Shown here in pieces: positions 22,929 to 31,934 of a stretch of 64,000 nucleotides of DNA (its first letter is position 1; every line of letters starts with the position of its first letter). The stretch spans positions 4,912,501 to 4,976,500 of the forward strand of contig NZ_LT629758.1 in assembly GCF_900104725.1 (NCBI RefSeq), read 5' to 3'. The notes below the pieces were generated by a model, which saw nothing but the letters and a program-made list of their open reading frames with translations, did no database searches and was not told the DNA's origin. The position numbers and the translations under genes were made by a program. The DNA is from Actinoplanes derwentensis. Its GTDB lineage: Bacteria > Actinomycetota > Actinomycetes > Mycobacteriales > Micromonosporaceae.

Positions 22929-24038
22929 ATGGGTGAGTCGGTAGCACGGGACGTGGCGTCGTCGGAGGCCACTCGCGCGGTGGAGTCGGTGCTGCGAGAG
23001 GCGGGCGGTGGCCGCCTGGCCGGGGTCCGGATCGGGTACGAGGGTGGCCGCCGGGTGCACGTGGTGCAGTTCGCCCGGGGCGGCTGGCTGTGTGCGGCCA
23101 CGGTCGACGCGCTGACCGGCGAGGTGACCGAGATCCGCGACGAGGGGCTACCGTTCGCCGGCCCGGAGTTCGAGCCGACGGCCGGGCCGGAGAGCCACCC
23201 GGTGACCGCCCGGCTGGACTTCCGGACCGTGTGGGACGTGCGGACGGCCTGGGACGACGAGTCGCTGGCGCACGTGGCGACCGACGCTGGGGTCGGCGTG
23301 GTGCGGCTGTCCCGGGATTTCGGCTGGACGCTCGTCGTCGAGGATCACCACACCACCGGGTACGGCGCCACCCGTCACGTGGCCCCGGTTCCGGGCGGGG
23401 TGGTTGCCGCCACCGGAGACGGCCGGGTGTTCCGGCTCGACGGCGCGGGCCGGGTGAGCTGGGAGAACCGACTCTCCGGTGCCCCGTACGGCATCAATGT
23501 GGATCTTGATGGTCGCCGGGCCCTGATCGCGACGGACCGGGGAACCGTGGAGCTGGACACCCGAACCGGCACGCACCTGGAGAGCTTGGCCGGCCCGGTG
23601 CGGGCAGCCGCCTATCTACCCGGCGGTGACCGGGTCCTGGCCGGGCATCGTGGCGACCTGGTCGTCGTGGACGCCACCGGGGCGGCCCGCTGGCGGATAC
23701 GGCTGGACGGTTTCACCTCCCGGATCTGGACCCGGGGCGAGCGGATCTACACGGCGGGTGAAGGCGGACTGCGCGAGATCGTGGCCGGTGAGGGGATCGT
23801 GGCGCGCTGGTCGGCGCCGTCGACCGGCAGCGCGGAGAACGCGGTGGTGATCGGAGACGCGGTGTTCACCTGCAGCGGCGGATCCCGGTTGGACCGGCAC
23901 GGCTACGCCACCGCCGCCTACCACGGCCGCGCCGACGTGTTCGCCGGTCCGGAGGCGGTGACCGCGCTGTCCGCCGGTGGACGCCGGTGGTTGCTGGCCG
24001 GCCACCGGGACGGCCTGCTGTCGGCGCGGGCGGTGTGA
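22929..24038 (+). CDS. Cytosolic fusion: PepSY-like domain plus beta-propeller
   Basis: 369-residue protein with no signal peptide. Residues 5-60 are PepSY-like (VLREAGGGRLAGVRIGYEGG, then AATVDALTGEVTEI). The rest is a repeat-rich beta-propeller (VFRLDGAGRVSWENRL, ALIATDRGTVELDTRTG, IYTAGEGGLREIVAGEGIVA). Both halves match genes of the minus-strand operon: the PepSY unit of the protein at 31931 and the propeller at 30042 (VFRLDATGRMRWSSGL; VVGDGGLKEIVIGQGVV). The ATG at 22929 follows GGAGGT closely and is preferred over GTG 22914. It ends 2 bp before the response regulator gene, which suggests it modulates that two-component system. Confidence 0.75.
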   Translation: MGESVARDVASSEATRAVESVLREAGGGRLAGVRIGYEGGRRVHVVQFARGGWLCAATVDALTGEVTEIRDEGLPFAGPEFEPTAGPESHPVTARLDFRTVWDVRTAWDDESLAHVATDAGVGVVRLSRDFGWTLVVEDHHTTGYGATRHVAPVPGGVVAATGDGRVFRLDGAGRVSWENRLSGAPYGINVDLDGRRALIATDRGTVELDTRTGTHLESLAGPVRAAAYLPGGDRVLAGHRGDLVVVDATGAARWRIRLDGFTSRIWTRGERIYTAGEGGLREIVAGEGIVARWSAPSTGSAENAVVIGDAVFTCSGGSRLDRHGYATAAYHGRADVFAGPEAVTALSAGGRRWLLAGHRDGLLSARAV

Positions 24039-24040
24039 CG

Positions 24041-24706
24041 ATGCGGGTGCTGCTGGTGGAGGACGACGACTCGATCGCGGAGCCGCTGGCCGACGGGCTG
24101 AAGCGCTACGGGATCGAGGTGCTGCGGGTAGCGACCGGGATGGCGGCTCTGACCGCGCCGCGGGCCGAGATGGTGCTGCTGGATCTCGGGCTGCCGGACA
24201 TCGACGGGATCGAGGTGTGCCGCCGGATCCGCCGGGTCGACGACGTCCCGCTGATCATGTTGACCGCACGCGGCGACGAGGCTGACCGGGTGCTCGGGCT
24301 GGAACTGGGCGCCGACGACTACATGGCGAAACCGTTCAGTGTCCGGGAGCTGGTGGCCCGGATGCACGCGGTCGGCCGCCGGGTCCGCGTCCCCCGGCCG
24401 CAGAGCCGGGGCGAGCAGGTCCTGGGACCGCTGGTGATCGATCATCGAGCCAAGGAGATCCGGTTGCGCGGCACCCTGATCCCGTTCTCGCCGAAAGAGT
24501 ACGACCTGCTCGTGCACCTGGCCGCCGACCCCGGCGCGGTGGTGGACCGGCGGGCGATCCTGGAGGCGGTGTGGGAGCCGAACTTCTTCGGGCGCGGCAA
24601 GACCCTGGACTTCCACGTCGCCGCGGTACGCCGCAAACTCGGCGCGCCGGGCTGGATCGAGACCCGGCGCGGCGTCGGGTTCCGGCTGGTCGTTCAGCCG
24701 GCATGA
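24041..24706 (+). CDS. OmpR/PhoB-type response regulator
   Basis: 221-residue DNA-binding response regulator. The receiver domain (1-115) has the acidic pocket VEDDD, the phospho-acceptor Asp in LLDLGLPDIDG near residue 50, Thr in MLTARG and Lys in MAKPF. The C-terminal winged helix (about 130-221) carries EYDLLVHLAADPGAVVDRR and KTLDFHVAAVRRKLG. It is activated by the histidine kinase encoded directly after it (ATGA overlap). Its targets probably include its own group, where direct repeats lie at 22234-22266. Confidence 0.93.
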   Translation: MRVLLVEDDDSIAEPLADGLKRYGIEVLRVATGMAALTAPRAEMVLLDLGLPDIDGIEVCRRIRRVDDVPLIMLTARGDEADRVLGLELGADDYMAKPFSVRELVARMHAVGRRVRVPRPQSRGEQVLGPLVIDHRAKEIRLRGTLIPFSPKEYDLLVHLAADPGAVVDRRAILEAVWEPNFFGRGKTLDFHVAAVRRKLGAPGWIETRRGVGFRLVVQPA

Positions 24707-26103
24707 CCCGGCGGCTGCTGCTGACGTACGTCAGCTTCGCCCTGCTGATCCTGGTGTCGCTGGAGGTGCCGCTCGGCTACGTCTACCACCGCAACGAGGA
24801 GCAGCACGCGTTCGCCCAGCTCGAACACGACGCCGAGGTCCTGGCCGCGTTCATCGACACCGCTCTGAGCCGGGACGACGCGGAGCAGGTGGATCTACTC
24901 GCGCACGAGTCGGGGCAACGGCTGGGCGGCGACGTCGACGTCGTCGACAGTCGTGGCGAGTTGCTGTCCAGTACCCATCCGGAGAAACATCCGCCGGGTG
25001 ATCTGGCACGCGCGGCCGACATCCGTACCGTGCTCAGCGGCGAGGGCCGGATCAGCACCCGCACGGCCGAGTCCGGCGGCGTCGACGTCATGTCGGTGGC
25101 GGTCCCGATCCATCCCGGCGTGTCGTCGTTGGGGGCGGTGCGGGTCAGTGTGCCGCTGGACCCGGTCGACTCCCGCATCCACCGGTTCTGGCTGATCCTC
25201 GCCGGGGCCGGGATCGCGGTGCTGCTGGCCGCCGCCCTGGTCGCGTTCTGGCTGGCCCGCTGGATCAGCAAACCGGTCCGGGCCCTGGAGCTGGCCACCC
25301 GGCACCTCGCCGACGGCACCCTGCCACCGGCCGCCGCCCCCGCCGGGCCGCCCGAGCTGCGCCGCCTGGCGGACACCTTCTACGCCACCGCGAACCGGAT
25401 CCAGGCGCTGATCCGTACCCAGCACGCGTTCATCGGGCACGCCTCGCACCAGCTCAAGACGCCGCTGTCGGCGTTGCGGCTGCGGATGGAGAACCTGGAG
25501 GACGACATCAGCCCGGCCGGGGCGAAGAACCTGCAGGCCGCGCTGACCGAGGCGGACCGGCTCGGTCAGATGGTCGAGACCCTGCTCCTGATGGCCCGGT
25601 CCGAGCAGCGCGAACTGCCGCTGGAGGAGGTGGATCTACCGGCCGCCGTGGCCGAGCGGGTGTTCCTCTGGTCACCGCTGGCGGACGACCGGCGGGTGGG
25701 CCTGAGCACCAGCGGACCGGACGGTACGTGGATCCGCGCCCTCCCCGGCGGAACCGACCAGATCCTCGACAACCTGATCGCGAACGCGCTGCGGGTGGCA
25801 CCGGCCGGGAGCACCGTGACGATCGGCTGGGCCGTCCGGGACGACCGGGTCGAACTGCACGTCGTCGACGAGGGTCCCGGGTTGAGTCCGGAGGAACGGG
25901 TCCGGGCCCTCGATCCGTTCTGGCGGGCGCCCGGCGCCGCGAAGGACGGCACCGGGCTGGGCCTGTCACTCGTGCACAAGCTGGCCGAGGCCGGCGGCGG
26001 CGACGTCGCCCTGGAGGCGGCACCCGGTGGCGGGGTGGACGCGGTCGTCACCTTCGCGGGTCTCGGCCAGCATGTGCAGCAAGCCGCGGGTACGCGTCAG
26101 TGA
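24703..26103 (+). CDS. Sensor histidine kinase
   Basis: 466-residue membrane kinase. Membrane helices lie at about residues 5-25 (LLTYVSFALLILVSLEVPLG) and 165-185 (FWLILAGAGIAVLLAAAL). The ~140-residue periplasmic sensor between them is of unknown type. HAMP follows (FWLARWISKPVRALE), then the H-box FIGHASHQLKTPLSAL with the phospho-acceptor His near residue 245. The ATPase has N-box ILDNLIANALRV, G1 DEGPGL and G2 GTGLGLSL. It starts at ATG 24703, overlapping the regulator stop by 4 bp. Its last 138 bp overlap the convergent nitrilase gene, so the two operons can affect each other by antisense transcription. Confidence 0.93.
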   Translation: MTRRLLLTYVSFALLILVSLEVPLGYVYHRNEEQHAFAQLEHDAEVLAAFIDTALSRDDAEQVDLLAHESGQRLGGDVDVVDSRGELLSSTHPEKHPPGDLARAADIRTVLSGEGRISTRTAESGGVDVMSVAVPIHPGVSSLGAVRVSVPLDPVDSRIHRFWLILAGAGIAVLLAAALVAFWLARWISKPVRALELATRHLADGTLPPAAAPAGPPELRRLADTFYATANRIQALIRTQHAFIGHASHQLKTPLSALRLRMENLEDDISPAGAKNLQAALTEADRLGQMVETLLLMARSEQRELPLEEVDLPAAVAERVFLWSPLADDRRVGLSTSGPDGTWIRALPGGTDQILDNLIANALRVAPAGSTVTIGWAVRDDRVELHVVDEGPGLSPEERVRALDPFWRAPGAAKDGTGLGLSLVHKLAEAGGGDVALEAAPGGGVDAVVTFAGLGQHVQQAAGTRQ

Positions 26104-26793
26104 CGCCGGGTCCAGGTCGGCGATCATCAGTCGTTCCCGGCCGCGCCCGGCGGAGGCGAGGCGGCTGCCGTCCGGCGCCCACACCGAGGAGAGCCCCGAG
26201 CAGGCCCCGCCGACCGGGTTGGCGAACGCGGTGAAGATCGTGTTCTCCAGGGCGCGGGCGGCCAGGTAGACGGCGGACCGATGCTCGCTGCCGGTGGCGA
26301 ACGCGCCGGCCACCAGGTAGGCGTCGACTCCGTCGAGTGCGGCGGCCCGGGCGTGTTCCGGGAACGACAGGTCGTAGCAGATCCCGAGACCGAGCCGCCA
26401 GCCGTCGACTGTCACCGCGCCCGAGACTGCGCCGGGCCGGAACACCTGCCGTTCGGCGTGCCACAGGTGCTGTTTGACGTACCCCACCCGCAGCCCGTCC
26501 CGGTCGGCCACCAGCAGCGCGTTGGCCGGCCCGGCGACCGGCGCGCCGACGATCACCGTGATGACGCGGCCGGCCGCTCGGAGCGGGTCGAGTCGCGGGT
26601 CGTCCGGGGTGACCGCCGACGCGGCGGCCACCCCGAGGTCGTAGCCGGACAGGTGCAGCTCCGGCAGCAGGACGACGCGGGCACCCCGACGGGCGGCGGC
26701 CCGGGCGACGGCGGCCGCCCGGCGGGAGTTGGTGAGTACGTCACCCGGTTCGGCGCGCGCCTGCGCGACCGCGATCCGCAGCGGGGTTCTCAA
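25966..26793 (-). CDS. Carbon-nitrogen hydrolase (nitrilase superfamily)
   Basis: 275-residue amidase/nitrilase-fold enzyme. The Glu-Lys-Cys triad is visible: Glu in LLPELHLSGYD, Lys in GYVKQHLW and Cys in LGICYDLSFPE. It would hydrolyse an amide or nitrile bond of an unknown small molecule in the cytosol. The start is TTG 26793, inside the stop of the flavin-reductase-like gene (TTGA overlap), so it is translated with that gene. It is the last of six genes of the minus-strand operon that begins with the PepSY gene at 32404. The final ~45 residues are encoded antisense to the kinase gene and look less conserved. Confidence 0.88.
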   Translation of the reverse strand: MRTPLRIAVAQARAEPGDVLTNSRRAAAVARAAARRGARVVLLPELHLSGYDLGVAAASAVTPDDPRLDPLRAAGRVITVIVGAPVAGPANALLVADRDGLRVGYVKQHLWHAERQVFRPGAVSGAVTVDGWRLGLGICYDLSFPEHARAAALDGVDAYLVAGAFATGSEHRSAVYLAARALENTIFTAFANPVGGACSGLSSVWAPDGSRLASAGRGRERLMIADLDPASLTRTRGLLHMLAETREGDDRVHPATGCRLQGDVAAAGLGQLVHE

Positions 26794-27440
26794 CCGAGCA
26801 CCGCGGCGGTTCCGGGCACGGCGTCGCCGCGTTCGACCACGACCCGCCAGGTGCCGGGCGGGACCCGGACCTCGGTGTCCAGACGCCCGTCCGGCGGCGG
26901 ACCGGTCGCGATCACCCGGGCCCGGTCACCGTCGAGGCGACGGGTCGCCGCGACCACCTCGGTACGGGGCAGCGCCTGACCCAGCCCGTACATCCCCCGA
27001 TGTTTGACCAGTGGGCGGCCCGCGATCGGTGGGAGATGCTCGGCCGTCACCCGTGCCAGATACATGGTGTGCACCGGTAGCGGCACGATCTGCCGCAGCT
27101 CGCACTCGACGGCGACCACCCCGCCGGCCACGTACGGCGTGTGCTCGCCCGGTTCCAGGGTCAGTGCACCGCTGGTGGCCTTGTCGACCTCGGTCACCGA
27201 ACAGCTGCCCACGAAGTCGGCGAGGGCGGCCTGCGCCTCGCAGCAGAAGGTGACCGCGAACCGGCCGGCCGCCTCGATCAGGGCCTTGCTGGCGGTCCTC
27301 GGGCCGAGGATGACGGCCACCCAGACCGGGTCCTTGTTGACGAAGTAGGACCACTCACACGCCATCACGTTCACACCGCGCGGCCCGTCCACCGCGACCA
27401 GGCCGACCGTGCCGGTGGACTGCCGCCAGGACGAGTTCAC
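26790..27440 (-). CDS. Flavin reductase-like / FMN-binding split-barrel protein
   Basis: 216-residue protein of the flavin reductase-like family. The first ~150 residues form the split barrel: GLVAVDGPRGVNVMACEWSY, then WVAVILGPRTASKALIEAAG, FAVTFCCEAQ and HTMYLARVTAEH. Such proteins bind FMN and either reduce free flavin or act on flavin-dependent partners. The last ~60 residues are an extra strand-rich tail. It starts at GTG 27440, overlapping the stop of the FGE-like gene by 4 bp, and in turn overlaps the nitrilase start. Its tight coupling to an FGE-like protein and a nitrilase suggests enzymes acting in sequence on one substrate. Confidence 0.78.
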   Translation of the reverse strand: MNSSWRQSTGTVGLVAVDGPRGVNVMACEWSYFVNKDPVWVAVILGPRTASKALIEAAGRFAVTFCCEAQAALADFVGSCSVTEVDKATSGALTLEPGEHTPYVAGGVVAVECELRQIVPLPVHTMYLARVTAEHLPPIAGRPLVKHRGMYGLGQALPRTEVVAATRRLDGDRARVIATGPPPDGRLDTEVRVPPGTWRVVVERGDAVPGTAAVLG

Positions 27441-28258
27441 GACGGATCCACCGAGGTGGCCAGGCGGAACCCGATCGGATAGTCCGGGCTCGGGTACGCG
27501 CCGTGTCGCCGCCGGACCCGGGCCAGATCGCCGTGCCGGGCGAAGCTGCCGCCTCGGGCCACCCGGTACTCACCGAACAGGGCCACCAGATCGTCGTGGA
27601 CCACCGTGCCACCCGGATAGGCCCGGTAGTCGTCGGCGGTGAACTCCTCCACGTTGCCAGCCATGTCCAGAGCACCGCACCAGGACCGGCCGCCGGGGAA
27701 CGCGCCGACCGGGGAGGTGCAGTGCAATCCGGTCTCCCGGGTGTTGGCCCGATCGGGGTCGAACTCGTCGCCCCACGGGAACTCCGCACCCACCGGCCCG
27801 GCGGCGGCCCACTCCCACTCGGCTTCCGACGGCAGCCGCCACGGGTGGCCGGTGTGGCCGGTGAGCCAGAACGCGTAGGCGTCGGCGTCCCCGGCCTGGA
27901 CCCCGGCGACCGGATGATCGGCCTGCTCCCACGGGTAGGCGCCGCTCTGCCAGGTGCTCGGGCGGCCTGGCCGGCCGGTGACCTCGAGGAACCGCAGGTA
28001 TTCGCAGTTGGTCACCGGGAAACGGCCGATCCAGAACCCGTCGATCCGCACCTCGTGGTCGGGGGACTCCTTGAGAATCCAGTCGCGTTCCACCCCGGCG
28101 TGCGCCCAGCGGGCGGTGACCTCGTCGACCCGGTCGGCGGGCAGCCCGATCCGGGCGAGGCCGCCGGGCACCGGGACGACCGCGGGCACCGGGCCGATGC
28201 GGGGATCGTCGAACAGTCCGAATACGCCGAGGTCGGTCAGCCGCTGCCGGAACGTCAT
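27437..28258 (-). CDS. FGE-sulfatase/SUMF1-domain protein lacking catalytic cysteines
   Basis: 273-residue protein with the formylglycine-generating-enzyme fold: FWIGRFPVTNCEYLRFLE, then HPVAGVQAGDADAYAFWL, WRLPSEAEWEWAAAG, GNVEEFTADDY and VARGGSFARHGDLARVRRR, then IGFRLA. True FGE needs two Cys after RGGS; here that stretch has none, so it should not make formylglycine by the known copper-thiolate route. Other members of the superfamily hydroxylate or oxidise, or bind ligands. ATG 28258 overlaps the WD40 stop by 4 bp (ATGA). An FGE-like protein with WD40 and PepSY-linked propeller partners is an unusual combination. Confidence 0.82.
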   Translation of the reverse strand: MTFRQRLTDLGVFGLFDDPRIGPVPAVVPVPGGLARIGLPADRVDEVTARWAHAGVERDWILKESPDHEVRIDGFWIGRFPVTNCEYLRFLEVTGRPGRPSTWQSGAYPWEQADHPVAGVQAGDADAYAFWLTGHTGHPWRLPSEAEWEWAAAGPVGAEFPWGDEFDPDRANTRETGLHCTSPVGAFPGGRSWCGALDMAGNVEEFTADDYRAYPGGTVVHDDLVALFGEYRVARGGSFARHGDLARVRRRHGAYPSPDYPIGFRLATSVDPS

Positions 28259-30051
28259 GCCGGCACCGCCTCTCGGGCGCCGGCCAGCAGATCCGCCACG
28301 GCCAGATCGTGCCGGATCACCGGCCCCTCCGCGGTGTTCTCGACGATCAGAATCCGGCCGTCCCAGCCGGCCACGGCGACACGCGACTCGTCGATCGCCA
28401 CCGCGCACGACACGCCCTGCCGGAACTCGGCCAGCAGCCGCCCCGACCGGAGGGTGGCCGCCGGGTCGGACCAGTCGACGGTCCACGCGTACAGGCCGAA
28501 GTCGTAGGAGCCGGCCAGCACCGTGTCATCTCCCAGGATGGCCACGCACTTGACTGATTCGTCCGGGCCGAGCAGGGTCAGACGCTGTTCTCCGGTCACT
28601 CGGCCGACCTTCACCGTGTGGTCGCGGGAGGCGCTGGCCACCATGCCGTTCGGGGCGAAGGCCACCGCGTTGACCAGGTTTCCGTGTTCCCACAAGGTCC
28701 GGCGCCGGCTCAGCGAACCCACGGCGACGCTACGGTCGGTAGCCGCCGACAGGAACCCGCCCGGCACCGCGGCCAACGATTTCACCGAGCCGCCATGGGA
28801 TTCGCCGCGGCCTCGTTCGGTCAGGGTCGCCGGGTCCAGCGCGACCAGATGACCGTCGTAGGTTCCGGCGATCAGCCCCTCGCCGGTCAGTGCCAGCGAC
28901 GGCACCGGCGCGCCCAGCCGGGCCGGTGCCGCGCCGGACGGCGGCCAGGACAGCACCTCACCGCTGTAGGTGCCGGCGAAGACCAGACCGTCACCGGCGG
29001 CCAGCGACATGATCGGGCTGTCGGTCAGCCCGACGGCCCGGGCCCGGGACGGATCGTCCAGATCGACGGCCAGCAGGACGCCGGAGTCGCCGCCGACGAA
29101 GAGGTGCCCACCGGCCGAGGCGAGGGCGTTCGGACCATGGGTACGGGTATCAGAACTGGACAATGGTGCTCCGCTGTCGAGGTCGAAGAGGTAGGGCGTA
29201 CCGCCGAAACTCCCGGCGGCGAGGCGGCCGTGGGCCGCGCTGACCGACCGGGGCCAGACGCGGTCCTCGCGGATCGTCGCGAGACGCGCGCCGGTGTTGC
29301 TGAAGACGTGCAGCGCCCCGTCGTAACCACCGGCGACGAACCGGGCGCCGTCCTCGGCCCAGGCCACGGTCCGGGCCGCCGACCCGCAGGCCCGGACGCT
29401 GAGCACGGTCGCCAGTTCCGGGCCGAGGAGTTCCACGAAACCGTCGTCCCGGGCCACCGCCAGCAGCGATCCGTCGGGTGACCAGGCGCAACCCTCGACC
29501 GAGGCGGCGTACCGGCGGGTGACCGGCGGCGCGCCCGAGTCCGGGTCGGTGACCACGACCAGGCCGTCCTCACCGACCGTGGCGATCCGGCCGTCCGCGC
29601 TGACCGACACCATCATGCAGTGCGCGGTGTGCCCGCCGATCTCGGTGCGAAATACCCCGGTGCCGGTGTCCCACAGGGTGGCCCGGCCGTCCTCGGACAC
29701 GCAGACGAGCCGCGTCCCGTCCGGCAGCCAGGCGACCGCGTTCACGTCGTCGGTGTGCCGGGCCAGCACGGTGACCGGGCCGGTGCCGAGCCGCCAGATC
29801 ACCGCGGTCTTGTCGGCCGAGGCGGTGGCGATCACGTCCGGGTCGGTGGGATGCCAGGCCGCGCCGTTCACCAGCCGCCGGTGCCGCAGCGTCGCCACCG
29901 GCACCGGGCGGGCCGGATCGGTGGTGTCCCAGATCCGTGCGGTGCCGTCGTAGGAGCAGGTGGCGAGACGTCGCCCGTCGGGCCGCCAGGTGACAGCGGT
30001 GATCGGCGCGGCGTGGCCACCCGGTTCCCCCGGCAGGTCGATCACACGCAT
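28255..30051 (-). CDS. WD40-repeat protein
   Basis: 598-residue cytosolic protein made almost wholly of WD40-type repeats, probably two propellers of seven blades. Typical blades are HAAPITAVTWRPDGRRLATC then YDGTARIWD; DDVNAVAWLPDGTRLV; VEGCAWSPDGSLLAVA; and NAVAFAPNGMVASASRDHTV. No catalytic domain is visible, so it is likely a scaffold. GGAGG lies 4 nt before ATG 30051, and the gene overlaps the end of the upstream propeller gene by 10 bp. As third gene of the operon it may hold the FGE-like, flavin and nitrilase enzymes together. Confidence 0.88.
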   Translation of the reverse strand: MRVIDLPGEPGGHAAPITAVTWRPDGRRLATCSYDGTARIWDTTDPARPVPVATLRHRRLVNGAAWHPTDPDVIATASADKTAVIWRLGTGPVTVLARHTDDVNAVAWLPDGTRLVCVSEDGRATLWDTGTGVFRTEIGGHTAHCMMVSVSADGRIATVGEDGLVVVTDPDSGAPPVTRRYAASVEGCAWSPDGSLLAVARDDGFVELLGPELATVLSVRACGSAARTVAWAEDGARFVAGGYDGALHVFSNTGARLATIREDRVWPRSVSAAHGRLAAGSFGGTPYLFDLDSGAPLSSSDTRTHGPNALASAGGHLFVGGDSGVLLAVDLDDPSRARAVGLTDSPIMSLAAGDGLVFAGTYSGEVLSWPPSGAAPARLGAPVPSLALTGEGLIAGTYDGHLVALDPATLTERGRGESHGGSVKSLAAVPGGFLSAATDRSVAVGSLSRRRTLWEHGNLVNAVAFAPNGMVASASRDHTVKVGRVTGEQRLTLLGPDESVKCVAILGDDTVLAGSYDFGLYAWTVDWSDPAATLRSGRLLAEFRQGVSCAVAIDESRVAVAGWDGRILIVENTAEGPVIRHDLAVADLLAGAREAVPA

Positions 30052-31934
30052 ACCGCCTCCTTCGGCCGGACGGTCTCGGTCAGCAGGGTCCGGGCCGGCC
30101 GGCGGGCCAGCCACTGGTCGCGGACCTTGGCGAACACCTTCGGTGCGCCGACCCGGTACGTGGACAGCAGCCCGCCCCGGCAACCGACCAGCAGGAACGG
30201 GGTCCCGGCCGAGTCCCGCACCACCGCGAGGGCTTTCGGATAGTCCGGCAGGTCCTCCATCAGCCCGGCGAAACGGCTGCTCTCGTGCTCGTAGGCGGCC
30301 ACCTGCATGCCATACGAACCGGCGTAGACCATCCCGTCGCAGACCACCGCGTTCTCCACCGTGTTGGACAGCAGTCGCGACCAACGGCAGACCACCCCCT
30401 GACCGATCACGATCTCCTTGAGCCCGCCGTCGCCGACCACGTACAGCCGACCGTCCTGCACCCACGCCCGCTTCGGATACTCGCCCTGTTCGAACCGCCA
30501 GGTCTCGGTGCCGTCGACGGCGAGCACCACCAGGATCCCGTTACGGGTGATCAGGGTGACCTCGCCGGACGGCAGGTAGACGCCGGCCCAGATCGGCAGG
30601 CCGTCGACGGCGTACCGGCGGATCTCCTGCCCGTCCGTGGCCGACACCTCGATCGCGCCGGCGTTCGTGGCGACCAGAACACGCTCGCCGTCCGGGCTGA
30701 CCACCACCGTGTGCGGCAGCGCCGGCAGCCCGGAACTCCAGCGCATCCGGCCGGTCGCGTCCAAGCGGAACACCCGATGGTCACGGGTGATCCCGGCGAC
30801 CCCGCCGGACAGCACCGCGATCCGGCGGGTGAAACCGAACCCGGTCTCGTGTTCGGCCTCGACCGCCAGCAGGGGCCCGACGGTGTCCTCGACGACCCGG
30901 GCCACCGCCACTCCGGTGTCCGTCGCCAGGAAGACCCGCTCCCCGTCCGCCGACTGCACGTCCCAGATCGCCTGACGAGCGAAACCCATCGACCGTTTCG
31001 GTACGCCGTCCGGGTCCAGCGCGGTGACCTCGCCGTCCTGGCAGAGCACGTACACCGTGCCGTCCTCCGCCACGGTGCAGTCGGTCAGCTGGTGCGAGAA
31101 GCCGGTGATCGTACGGTCGATGCGCAGTTCCGGGCCGGAGTTGTCGAAGATGTGCAGCTCACCGTCGAAACCGCCGGAGTACGCCCGGGAGTGGTCTTTG
31201 GTGAACGTCACGAACTCGACGTCGTCCCGGGCGAACAGCAACTCGTCCAGCTTCTCGCCGTCCGGCGACACGATCACGACACCGTTTGCCACGTCCGCGG
31301 TGGCGCCCGCACCGAAGTCCTGGGTGGCCCAGAACCGGTCGTGCCGGGCGTCGTAGCGAACCCGGTGGATGTTGCCGTCGTCGAGTTTCACCGCCCGCGG
31401 GAACTCGCCGGTCGCGAACGACCCGAACCGCAGGTTGCCCTTCTTGTCGGAGACGGCGTGCCGGTCCGGGTGCTCGGTACAGGCCCACTCCATCGGGCTG
31501 GTGCCGCAGATGTTCGGCCGCACCTCGGCCACCTCGAACGTGTGCAGGTCCACCACCAGCATCTGCCGGTGATAGCCGCTGGACACGTGGACACGCCCGT
31601 TCCAGATGCCGATGCCGCGCGAACTGACCGGGGACGGTTCCTCGCCGGGCAGCAGGCCGGACGGATCGCAGACGGTGGCCGGGTCGAGCCGGCCGGCCAG
31701 TTCCAGGGTGTCCAGCCGCCAGCGCAGGATCGCACCCATCCGGTCCTTGCCGATCACCCAGCCGTCCGCGACCGCCAGCCCGTAGACCGGGCGGCCCTGC
31801 CGGACGAACGGCGACGACCGGCGCACCGTCAGGTCATCCGCGTCGAGCAGGTGGATCCGGCCGTAGATGTCCGAGGCGAGCAGACCGTGGCCGGGAACGT
31901 GCAGGATCCGGATGAGCCGGTCGGTGACGATCAC
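30042..31934 (-). CDS. Beta-propeller protein, paralogue of the fusion at 22929
   Basis: 630-residue protein without signal peptide. It consists of many propeller blades (IYGRIHLLDADDLTVRRSS; GGFDGELHIFDNSGPELRID; VYVLCQDGEVTALDPDG; VLVATNAGAIEVSATDGQEI). The second half aligns by eye with the propeller of the protein at 22929 over several blades, so the two genes are paralogues. It starts at GTG 31934 within the stop of the PepSY gene (GTGA overlap), so its translation depends on that gene. Its likely role is recognition or scaffolding; no catalytic residues are evident. Cys in PNICGTSPMEWACTEHP could bind metal, but this is uncertain. Confidence 0.82.
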   Translation of the reverse strand: MIVTDRLIRILHVPGHGLLASDIYGRIHLLDADDLTVRRSSPFVRQGRPVYGLAVADGWVIGKDRMGAILRWRLDTLELAGRLDPATVCDPSGLLPGEEPSPVSSRGIGIWNGRVHVSSGYHRQMLVVDLHTFEVAEVRPNICGTSPMEWACTEHPDRHAVSDKKGNLRFGSFATGEFPRAVKLDDGNIHRVRYDARHDRFWATQDFGAGATADVANGVVIVSPDGEKLDELLFARDDVEFVTFTKDHSRAYSGGFDGELHIFDNSGPELRIDRTITGFSHQLTDCTVAEDGTVYVLCQDGEVTALDPDGVPKRSMGFARQAIWDVQSADGERVFLATDTGVAVARVVEDTVGPLLAVEAEHETGFGFTRRIAVLSGGVAGITRDHRVFRLDATGRMRWSSGLPALPHTVVVSPDGERVLVATNAGAIEVSATDGQEIRRYAVDGLPIWAGVYLPSGEVTLITRNGILVVLAVDGTETWRFEQGEYPKRAWVQDGRLYVVGDGGLKEIVIGQGVVCRWSRLLSNTVENAVVCDGMVYAGSYGMQVAAYEHESSRFAGLMEDLPDYPKALAVVRDSAGTPFLLVGCRGGLLSTYRVGAPKVFAKVRDQWLARRPARTLLTETVRPKEAVCV

